The notes under the pieces: generated by a model | What the model was told of the DNA's origin: nothing | Databases searched by the model: none | The model's input: only the letters and a program-made list of their open reading frames with translations | Position numbers and translations under genes: made by a program | Shown: in pieces, positions 1 to 5,067 of the stretch | Numbering within the stretch: the stretch's first letter is position 1 | How the letters are laid out: each line of letters begins with the position of its first letter | DNA from: Alphaproteobacteria bacterium | GTDB taxonomy: Bacteria > Pseudomonadota > Alphaproteobacteria > Rickettsiales > UBA1997 | DNA: 5,067 nucleotides | Direction of reading: 5' to 3' | NCBI GenBank assembly: GCA_016869695.1 | Contig: VGDN01000090.1 | Location: 1 to 5,067 of the forward strand

Positions 1-116
1 CCCCCGCAACAAATTTTATAGATAACCCAAATTTTCCTCCTTCGTTGGATCTAGCCGAAAACGTTAACAAACGCACGTTTAGGTGCGTTTGTTAAATCGT
101 TTTCTCCCCCCGCAAC
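1..116. repeat. 10-bp direct repeat (CCCCCGCAAC) at 1-10 and 107-116
   Basis: The decamer CCCCCGCAAC occurs at 1-10 and again, identically, at 107-116. The two copies bracket the AT-rich stretch and the long hairpin ahead of ftsW. An exact 10-bp match over so short a distance is unlikely by chance, though the C-run makes it low complexity. It could be the scar of a small insertion or of a local duplication. The left copy lies on the window edge, so its full length cannot be seen. Confidence 0.45.
57..104 (+). terminator. Long stem-loop upstream of ftsW, probable factor-independent terminator or leader hairpin
   Basis: A perfect 13-bp stem pairs 64-76 (TTAACAAACGCAC) with 83-95 around a 6-nt loop (77-82, GTTTAG). 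After a 2-nt bulge (96-97) the stem can continue for 7 more pairs, with GAAAACG at 57-63 facing CGTTTTC at 98-104. On the + strand the core stem is followed by a short broken T-run (100-103); on the - strand it is followed by GTTTT from the 57-63 arm, so it could work in both directions. The simplest reading is the terminator of the gene to the left. The stem ends only 24 nt before the ftsW ATG, so if an ftsW promoter lies further left the hairpin would be in its 5' leader. Confidence 0.65.
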
Positions 117-128
117 CGCGCTTCCAAA

Positions 129-1280
129 ATGAATTCCTCCCAAATTCTCTTCGATCGCCGCTATTCCAGCTTTGTCAAAAAATGGTGGCTCGATATCGAC
201 AAGATCAACTTCTTCCTCATCATCGGAATCATGTGTTTTGGGCTGATGATGATTGTTACCGCCAGTCCGGCAGTCGCTAAAAAAATCGACGTCGAAAAAT
301 TCTTCTTCCTTAAGAAGCAGATTGTTTTTGCTGTAGTCGGATTGTTGCTGCTGATAACGATTTCCTTACTTGACCAAGAAAAAATAAAACTGCTGGCGAT
401 GGCGGGAATGCTGGTTTCGTTGCTGATGTTGTTACTTGTTTTGTTGTGTGGAACGGAGATTAAAGGTGCGCGTCGTTGGGTTTCGATTTTAGGATTTACG
501 CTACAGCCATCTGAGTTTGCCAAGACCTTCTTCATCATATGCAACGCCATCATCCTGCAACGCTTCTACTCAGAATCTTGGTATGTTAAATACGGCATCT
601 CCGCCGCTTTATTCTTGCTGATCGTGTGCCTGCTGATTCTACAGCCAGATTTCGGAATGACGCTGACCTTCACCGCGCTTTGGGCGGTACAGCTCTTCGT
701 TTACGGACTACCTTGGTTAATCATTAGCATCCTTGCTGTCTTTGCGGTGATCGGTGCAATCACAGCCTACATCGCCTTGCCTCACGTCGAAGATCGCATT
801 AATAAATTCCTCGATTCAGGTGAAAAAAATTACCAGGTGGAAAGGTCGCTCGATGCTTTTGTGAATGGCGGATTCTTTGGCACCGGACCGGGTAACGGTA
901 TGGTAAAAAAATTCGTTCCCGACGCTCATACCGATTTCATTTTTGCAGTGATCGGCGAAGAGTTTGGGATTTTTTCCTGCATGATTTTGGTGCTGATTTT
1001 TGCTTATCTAATCACTCGTATTGTTAAGCGCGTCCTCGATGAGGAGGAGCTATTCACCTATCTTTCACTCTGCGGATTGATGACTCAGTTCGCGATGCAA
1101 GTAATCGTGAATATCGGCGTGAGTCTGCGCTTGTTGCCAACCAAAGGAATGACACTACCCTTCATCAGCTATGGCGGCTCCTCAATGATCGCGATGGGAA
1201 TCTGCTTTGGCCTAATCCTGGCCTTCACTAAAAAGAAATATCACCGGGAAGTGGATTATGGGAATGTGCGGTTGGTTTAG
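129..1280 (+). CDS. ftsW: FtsW, septal peptidoglycan glycosyltransferase (SEDS family)
   Basis: Inner-membrane enzyme of the divisome that polymerises lipid II into septal glycan strands together with its partner class B PBP (FtsI/PBP3). The 383-residue product is full length for the family and is mostly hydrophobic helices (the first about 28-45, the last about 353-366), consistent with the ten-segment SEDS fold. Visible signatures are the GARRW block (113-117) followed by LQPSEFAK (125-132), LQPDFGMTL (171-179), the periplasmic PDAHTDFIFAVIGEEFG block (264-280) whose Asp269 matches the catalytic SEDS aspartate, and the PTKGMTLPFISYGGSS block (337-352). The HTDF and PFISYGGSS forms favour FtsW over RodA. 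An in-frame TAA lies at 93-95, and ATG 129 is the first standard start after it; family similarity begins near residue 8 (FDRR...KKWW). No Shine-Dalgarno sequence precedes the ATG. murG does not follow; the next gene is convergent. Confidence 0.95.
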   Translation: MNSSQILFDRRYSSFVKKWWLDIDKINFFLIIGIMCFGLMMIVTASPAVAKKIDVEKFFFLKKQIVFAVVGLLLLITISLLDQEKIKLLAMAGMLVSLLMLLLVLLCGTEIKGARRWVSILGFTLQPSEFAKTFFIICNAIILQRFYSESWYVKYGISAALFLLIVCLLILQPDFGMTLTFTALWAVQLFVYGLPWLIISILAVFAVIGAITAYIALPHVEDRINKFLDSGEKNYQVERSLDAFVNGGFFGTGPGNGMVKKFVPDAHTDFIFAVIGEEFGIFSCMILVLIFAYLITRIVKRVLDEEELFTYLSLCGLMTQFAMQVIVNIGVSLRLLPTKGMTLPFISYGGSSMIAMGICFGLILAFTKKKYHREVDYGNVRLV

Positions 1281-1295
1281 TGGAAAGGTGGATTA

Positions 1296-1322
1296 GTCAC
1301 CCTGAGCCTGTCGAAGGGTGAC
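1296..1322 (+). repeat. REP-like palindromic element, left copy
   Basis: GTCACCC (1296-1302) pairs perfectly with GGGTGAC (1316-1322), enclosing the core TGAGCCTGTCGAA. The core with its flanks, CTGAGCCTGTCGAAG, is a dispersed repeat seen in intergenic regions of many bacterial genomes (from memory). A second, mutually exclusive hairpin is possible: GCCTGTC (1306-1312) with GACAGGC (1320-1326). The element lies 15 bp after the ftsW stop. Confidence 0.75.
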
Positions 1323-1364
1323 AGGCCTAGGAATACAACAAGCATCACGCTTCGACAGGCTCAG
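1302..1364. terminator. Large inverted repeat between convergent genes, possible bidirectional terminator
   Basis: The two REP-like cores form a perfect 15-bp inverted repeat, 1302-1316 against 1350-1364, with a 33-nt loop. The pair sits exactly between the converging ends of ftsW (1280) and the - strand ORF (1370) and is the only strong secondary structure there. It could stop transcripts or protect 3' ends in both directions. No T-tract follows on either side, so a classical intrinsic terminator is not supported. Confidence 0.4.
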
Positions 1365-1370
1365 CATGAC
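1344..1370 (-). repeat. REP-like palindromic element, right copy, inverted
   Basis: This is the same 15-bp core as the left copy, reversed (CTTCGACAGGCTCAG, 1350-1364). Its flanks TCACGC (1345-1350) and GCATGA (1364-1369) pair with one C-A mismatch on the + strand, which becomes a G-U wobble in the - strand transcript. This suggests the structure is maintained in RNA read from the - strand. Its outer base at 1370 is also the last base of the TAG stop of the neighbouring - strand ORF. Confidence 0.72.
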
Positions 1371-1771
1371 TAGTGAGAAGCCCCACCACCCGCTCCCACT
1401 AGGCCAACATTTTTCATCGCTCCTTCGCCTAAATCACCAGGTACGTTCGGTACTTTTATCTTATCGCCAAGCTCTTCGAGCTTTAGATTATCTCCTTTTG
1501 CGTGCGGCGTTCCTAAGTAATCAAGCGCCTGTTCACCAAGTTGATTTAGAGTTCCACCCAATGCCCCCCCGCCGGCATTCATTTTACTAAACAGGCTGTC
1601 AGCACCCTCTAGAGCTATCGTTGAGTTTATGTCTGCATTTACCACATTTTCCAGACCTTTTCCTTCGAAGGGAAGCATACCTCCTCCCCCCGCAGATGCT
1701 ACGTTGACAGCATGGTTCGAGTGTGGTTGTTGTATAGCCCCATTCGCTATCATTTCATGAAAACCGGACAT
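1370..1771 (-). CDS. Hypothetical glycine-rich protein, 133 aa
   Basis: I do not recognise this protein. It has no signal peptide, no membrane segment and no cysteine. Glycine clusters occur at 28-31 (GGGG), 67-73 (GGGALGG) and 126-130 (GAGGG). Between them, 74-107 is charged and helix-like (LNQLGEQALDYL, then LKLEELGDKIKV). The ATG is 5 bp after the maeB stop, so it is probably read from the maeB transcript, perhaps by translational coupling, as no Shine-Dalgarno sequence is visible. Met7 is an alternative start. All five Ile codons are ATA, unlike maeB and ftsW, which mostly use ATC and ATT. The opposite strand also has an open frame (1318-1590), but that one begins inside the REP-like element and has a less protein-like composition. 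The residue pattern and the tight spacing favour a real gene; recent acquisition or rapid drift are possible. Confidence 0.55.
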   Translation of the reverse strand: MSGFHEMIANGAIQQPHSNHAVNVASAGGGGMLPFEGKGLENVVNADINSTIALEGADSLFSKMNAGGGALGGTLNQLGEQALDYLGTPHAKGDNLKLEELGDKIKVPNVPGDLGEGAMKNVGLVGAGGGASH

Positions 1772-1776
1772 ATTGA

Positions 1777-4215
1777 TTATTTTGTTTGTGCGCCCACCGC
1801 TGCGATCGCCGCCATGTTGAGGATGTCGTTGATTGAGGAGTGCATGGTTACGATTTGAACGGACTTTTCAAAGCCGTCAAGGATAGGGCCGATTATGGTG
1901 CAACTGCCAACTTCTTCCAAAAGTTTGGTGGCGATGCTGGCAGAGTGAAGTCCGGGGCAGATCAAGATGTTGGCCGGCGCGGTCAAGCGGCAGAAGGGAT
2001 ATCTCACCATCTTATCCGCGTTCAAAGCCACATCAGCAGTCATCTCGCCATCATATTCAAAATCGACTTTCATTTCATCAAGCAGTTCAACCGCATGCTT
2101 GATGCGTGATGATTCCACCTTCAAAGCTGAGCCAAAGTTAGAGAAAGAAAGAAAAGCGACGCGAGGTTCAAAGCCCATATCGCGTACCTTCGCCGCAGTT
2201 TGAATCGCAATCTTTACGAGATGCTCAGATGAAGAAAGTTCAGAGCATGCAGTGTCGGCGATGAAGATGGTGCGGCCTTTCGAGATCAACATCGAGACGC
2301 CAAGAAGAATCTTATCCTTCTTGTTTTTTAACACCTGCCAAACATCTGTTAGGGTCTTGCGGTAACCGCGCGTAAGCCCGCTGACAAGCGCATCACCATG
2401 TCCGCAAGCAAGCATCGAAGCGGCGAAAACGTTGCGATCATTCTTTACCATGCGCGCGCAGTCAGAGCGTAGCACGCCGCGGCGTTGCAGTTTCTTGTAA
2501 AGATAATCGGTGAAGTTGTTGTTCTCATCGCAGATCGCGGCGTTGTATATCTCGATGCCTTTTGGCTCGACATTCGCCTCCTTCATATTTTCCAAAATAC
2601 GCTTTTCTTTGCCGATGAGGATTGGCTTGCCGTAGCCGTTGTCGCGCCACATCGCCGCAACGCGGATGATCTCTGGCTGCTCACCTTCCGCAAAAATCAC
2701 TTTCTTTGGATTGCGTTCGAGCTTTTCAAAAATATTGCCGAGGCTGTTGACCGTTGGATCACGGCGGGCTTGTAGCTGTTTCTTGTAAGCATCCCAATCC
2801 TTAATCGGTTTACGGGCGACGCCAGTTTCAACCGCAGCTTTCGCCACCGCCATCGGCACCACATGGATCAAGCGTGAATCGAATGGGGTCGGGATAATGT
2901 ATTTCGCGCCGAACTTCATGTCGCGATTTCCATATGCCTTCATTACCTCTTCTGGCACATGCTCACGTGCCAAGTCAGCCAAAGCTTTTGCTGCTGCGAT
3001 CTTCATCTCTTCGTTGATCGTAGAAGCGCGCACATCAAGGGCGCCGCGGAAGATGTAAGGAAAGCCCATCACGTTGTTGACCTGGTTTGGATAATCCGAG
3101 CGGCCGGTGGCGACAATGGCGTCATCGCGCGTGGCATAAACTTCTTCCGGCGTGATTTCTGGATCAGGATTAGCCATCGCGAAAATCACCGGATTTTTGG
3201 CCATGGATTTCACCATCTCCTTGGTGACCGCGCCTTTAACGGAGAGACCTAAAAACACATCGGCACCACTCATCGCTTCAGCGAGTGTACGGGCTTTGGT
3301 GTTGGCGGCGTGCGCTGATTTCCACTGATTCATTCCTTCAGTCCGACCCTTATAGATCGTGCCTTTAGTGTCACATAAGATTGCACTATCATGCGGCAAA
3401 CCCATCGCTTTTAAAAGCTCTAGACAAGCTATTCCAGCGGCGCCGGCACCATTCACCACAACTTTCAAATCCTTAAACTTTTTACCGGAGATATACAGTG
3501 CGTTTAGAATTCCAGCGGCAGAAACAATGGCGGTGCCATGTTGGTCATCGTGAAAAACAGGGATATCCATGATCTCTCGTAAGCGGCTTTCGATGATGAA
3601 ACATTCTGGTGCTTTGATGTCTTCGAGATTGATGCCGCCCCAAGTCGGACCGAGATATTTTACGGCGTTTATGAACTCTTCCGGATTTTCGGTGGCCACT
3701 TCGATGTCTACGGAATCGATGTCGGCAAAGCGTTTAAAGAGCACTGATTTTCCTTCCATGACCGGCTTACCAGCAAGCGCGCCGAGATTTCCCAATCCAA
3801 GAACGGCTGTGCCGTTGGAGATTACAGCCACATAGTTTCCTTTCGAAGTATAGTCGTAAGCAGCTTCTGGATTTTTCTCGATTTCTAGACATGGGATTGC
3901 CACACCAGGAGAGTAGGCGAGGGCAAGATCGCGCTGCGTGTTGAGCGGCTTCGTCGCATGCATCCCAACCTTTCCTGGCTGGCCCTGGACGTGAAACTGT
4001 AATGCCTCTAGTTCTTTAGAAGTTCTATACCCAACCCGACCCAAATCACCGATTTCTGACTTCGTCTTTTCAGCAAGAATTCGCTCGGAAAATGACGACG
4101 TATTTCCTGATATGTCTTTCATTTTCCGTCGCGATTCTTGCTGAAAATCCTTTGTCAGAAATTCGGTGGTTTGGGTCGGGTTGGGTATGGCTGCGTCTTG
4201 TTTTTTGTTAGACAT
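1777..4215 (-). CDS. maeB: NADP-dependent malic enzyme with C-terminal phosphotransacetylase-like domain (MaeB type)
   Basis: Cytosolic enzyme converting malate plus NADP+ to pyruvate, CO2 and NADPH, linking the TCA cycle with gluconeogenesis and NADPH supply. Malic enzyme region, about 72-460: YSPGVA with catalytic Tyr101, GLGNLGALAGKPVMEGK with catalytic Lys156, metal-ligand candidates Glu198/Asp199 and Asp224 (FHDDQHGTA, 221-229), and the nucleotide-binding GAGAAG (256-261). Phosphotransacetylase-like region, about 490-812: opens with KKVIFAEGEQPEIIRVA and includes LSFSNFGSA (689-697) and IIGPILDGFEKSV (774-786). The true-Pta Ser-Arg pair after that block appears here as Thr790-Met791, so this domain is probably a regulatory acetyl-CoA sensor, as in other MaeB proteins, not a catalyst. 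At 812 residues it exceeds the usual roughly 760 because of about 60 polar N-terminal residues. A TGA lies in frame 15 nt before the ATG; Met32 (4122) is an alternative start. No clear Shine-Dalgarno sequence is seen at either. The NADP preference is inferred from the fused architecture. Confidence 0.95.
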   Translation of the reverse strand: MSNKKQDAAIPNPTQTTEFLTKDFQQESRRKMKDISGNTSSFSERILAEKTKSEIGDLGRVGYRTSKELEALQFHVQGQPGKVGMHATKPLNTQRDLALAYSPGVAIPCLEIEKNPEAAYDYTSKGNYVAVISNGTAVLGLGNLGALAGKPVMEGKSVLFKRFADIDSVDIEVATENPEEFINAVKYLGPTWGGINLEDIKAPECFIIESRLREIMDIPVFHDDQHGTAIVSAAGILNALYISGKKFKDLKVVVNGAGAAGIACLELLKAMGLPHDSAILCDTKGTIYKGRTEGMNQWKSAHAANTKARTLAEAMSGADVFLGLSVKGAVTKEMVKSMAKNPVIFAMANPDPEITPEEVYATRDDAIVATGRSDYPNQVNNVMGFPYIFRGALDVRASTINEEMKIAAAKALADLAREHVPEEVMKAYGNRDMKFGAKYIIPTPFDSRLIHVVPMAVAKAAVETGVARKPIKDWDAYKKQLQARRDPTVNSLGNIFEKLERNPKKVIFAEGEQPEIIRVAAMWRDNGYGKPILIGKEKRILENMKEANVEPKGIEIYNAAICDENNNFTDYLYKKLQRRGVLRSDCARMVKNDRNVFAASMLACGHGDALVSGLTRGYRKTLTDVWQVLKNKKDKILLGVSMLISKGRTIFIADTACSELSSSEHLVKIAIQTAAKVRDMGFEPRVAFLSFSNFGSALKVESSRIKHAVELLDEMKVDFEYDGEMTADVALNADKMVRYPFCRLTAPANILICPGLHSASIATKLLEEVGSCTIIGPILDGFEKSVQIVTMHSSINDILNMAAIAAVGAQTK

Positions 4216-4279
4216 GGCTTTGTTGATTCAGGTTAGAACACATCCTCTGCAGGAAGGGCGCGGCTTGTTAAGGGGGAAA

Positions 4280-4306
4280 ATGTTAAAAGGAAGGTAGGTG
4301 TTTCAA
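4280..4306 (-). promoter_or_regulatory. Weak candidate promoter for maeB
   Basis: On the - strand, TTGAAA (4306-4301) resembles a -35 box (5 of 6), and TAACAT (4285-4280) is a poor -10 box (4 of 6) at a short 15-bp spacing. The position, about 65 nt before the maeB ATG and within the 142-bp gap after folC, is reasonable. The match is marginal and could be chance in this AT-rich stretch. Confidence 0.2.
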
Positions 4307-4315
4307 AAATATTCA

Positions 4316-4327
4316 TGCCCCGGGGCA
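4316..4327. other. 12-bp perfect palindrome in the folC-maeB gap
   Basis: TGCCCCGGGGCA is a perfect dyad with no central spacer, located 31 bp after the folC stop and about 100 bp before the maeB start, just upstream of the candidate -35 box. It could be an operator half or full site. On the - strand it is followed a few bases later by ATATTTTT, so a weak folC terminator is also possible, but the hairpin would have only 4 or so pairs once a loop is allowed. Confidence 0.3.
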
Positions 4328-4357
4328 GGAATTAGGCATAGTAAAACCCTTGGCGCT

Positions 4358-5067
4358 CTAGGTTCGCCAAAAATATCTCACATCTCGCGCCAAATGCAGC
4401 GACCCACAAATCACCACGCGGCAAGTTTTTTTAGCGCAGCATTGTAGAGCTTCCAACAAGTCGGAGGCGGCGAATATTTTCATACCGATTTCTGCTCCGA
4501 TAGCCGAGATTTTTTCTGCTTCTTCTGGATATGGTTCACCAGCAACCCTTACCGCCACTACTTCTGCAACATTTTTAAACTTTTCCAGAAACTCCTTTTT
4601 GCATTTGTTTCGGCTGAAGCCGCAGATCACGAAACTTTTTTTGTTGTCTTTTTGTTCGAGCAAGAAACGAGCAAGAGAAAAAGCGCCCGCTTCATTGTGG
4701 GCACCATCGATCCATAACTCACTGTTAGTCGGTAAAATTTTTTCTAAGCCATTGGTGATGCGCTCTAAGCGACTGGGCCAAGAAACATTTTTAATCGCTT
4801 GCGCGATAGTGGTAAGTGGTAAGGGGTAAGTGGTAAGAGAGGTGGTGATGGCGGTGGCGAAGTTGATATACTGATGAGAGCCTGGGAGAGATGGTTTAGG
4901 GAGATTTTGGAAAGAATATTCACCGAAGTGGAAATCGAATTCGCCGGTGTCGGCGTTCATCTCAACGCCAAAATCTTCGTCGTAAAAATATGCCGGGATT
5001 TTTTGGTCTGTGGCCAGAATCTTGATAATGTTTCTTGCAGCACTGGGCTGCGAGGCCACGATTAGCG
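4358..5067 (-). CDS. folC: FolC, folylpolyglutamate synthase / dihydrofolate synthase, C-terminal part (5' end outside window)
   Basis: ATP-dependent cytosolic Mur-ligase-family enzyme. It adds glutamate to dihydropteroate and/or further glutamates to reduced folates, keeping folates in the cell. Only the last 235 or so codons are present; the frame stays open through CTA ATC to the right edge. The GTG at 5057-5059 is therefore an internal Val in a LIVASQP stretch, not a start. Numbering from that Val: LPGSHQYINFATAI (58-71) is the family LxGxHQxxN block joining the ATP domain to the C-terminal domain, WPSRLERI (94-101) carries the conserved Arg and Glu, IDGAHN (117-122) is the hallmark of the C-terminal Mur-ligase domain, and CGSLHLARDV (218-227) is the family's C-terminal CGSL.LA signature. 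The linker around 76-84 is encoded by a 7-nt tandem repeat. The gene ends in TAG at 4358-4360, 142 bp before maeB on the same strand. Whether it is bifunctional cannot be told from this part. Confidence 0.9.
   Translation of the reverse strand, partial: LIVASQPSAARNIIKILATDQKIPAYFYDEDFGVEMNADTGEFDFHFGEYSFQNLPKPSLPGSHQYINFATAITTSLTTYPLPLTTIAQAIKNVSWPSRLERITNGLEKILPTNSELWIDGAHNEAGAFSLARFLLEQKDNKKSFVICGFSRNKCKKEFLEKFKNVAEVVAVRVAGEPYPEEAEKISAIGAEIGMKIFAASDLLEALQCCAKKTCRVVICGSLHLARDVRYFWRT
4809..4836 (+). repeat. Heptanucleotide tandem repeat (GTGGTAA)x4 inside folC
   Basis: Four consecutive 7-nt units lie at 4809-4815, 4816-4822, 4823-4829 and 4830-4836; the third is GGGGTAA, the others exactly GTGGTAA. 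On the coding strand they read as TTACCAC and specify the LTTYPLPLTT stretch of FolC, where three DNA units equal seven residues. Gain or loss of one unit would shift the folC reading frame. Confidence 0.75.

Noticed and set aside
3..95. Tail of a left-hand gene ending at TAA 93-95
   Set aside because: The frame is open from 3, but its end runs through the long hairpin and the translation resembles no protein I know; stops at 19-21 and 23-25 close the other two frames. The left neighbour cannot be identified.
161..553. - strand open frame of 130 codons within ftsW
   Set aside because: It lies fully antisense to the strongly supported ftsW coding sequence and shows no recognisable protein pattern.
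1281..1369. Small RNA or tRNA in the convergent spacer
   Set aside because: The structure is explained by the two REP-like copies; there is no cloverleaf, promoter or T-run.
1318..1590. + strand open frame of 90 codons after ftsW
   Set aside because: It starts within the left REP-like element, runs antisense to the small Gly-rich ORF, has no ribosome site and an implausible His/Leu/Pro/Arg-rich composition.
2485..3835. Several + strand open frames of 64-97 codons
   Set aside because: All are antisense to maeB, whose protein motifs are continuous through the region; they are by-products of its codon composition.
5057..5059. GTG as the start of folC
   Set aside because: The frame continues upstream to the window edge with residues fitting the FolC sequence (LIVASQP), and the upstream ATP-binding domain is missing, so the gene is cut by the window.

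Overview
The window holds two complete, confidently recognised genes (ftsW and a maeB-type malic enzyme), one partial recognised gene (folC, running off the right edge) and one small glycine-rich ORF of unknown function. It looks like ordinary bacterial chromosome with intermediate G+C. The FtsW sequence, with its N-terminal WW pair and its HTDFIFAVIGEEFG block, and the malic enzyme fused to a phosphotransacetylase-like domain fit an alphaproteobacterium. That placement is from remembered family resemblance, not a search. I see no phage, plasmid, CRISPR, toxin-antitoxin or RNA gene.

Layout. Positions 1-128 are a non-coding leader dominated by a long perfect hairpin (57-104), with a 10-bp direct repeat on either side. 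ftsW follows on the + strand (129-1280). Positions 1281-1369 form a short convergent intergenic spacer that carries two REP-like hairpins in opposite orientation. Everything to the right is on the - strand: the small Gly-rich ORF (1370-1771), only 5 bp downstream of maeB (1777-4215), then a 142-bp gap, then the C-terminal part of folC (4358 to beyond 5067).

How the genes relate. FtsW is the septal peptidoglycan glycosyltransferase of cell division. Here it is not followed by murG/murC as in a standard dcw cluster; it faces maeB convergently, so it appears to be expressed alone, at least on its 3' side. MaeB decarboxylates malate to pyruvate and generates NADPH. FolC adds glutamates to folates. 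The latter two share a strand but no pathway; the gap between them makes separate transcription likely. The small ORF would be co-transcribed with maeB.

The most interesting items are modest: the small orphan Gly-rich ORF whose five Ile codons are all ATA and whose stop abuts a REP-like element; the paired REP-like hairpins; a heptanucleotide tandem repeat inside folC; and the long hairpin just ahead of ftsW. I found no convincing evidence of a new biological system.
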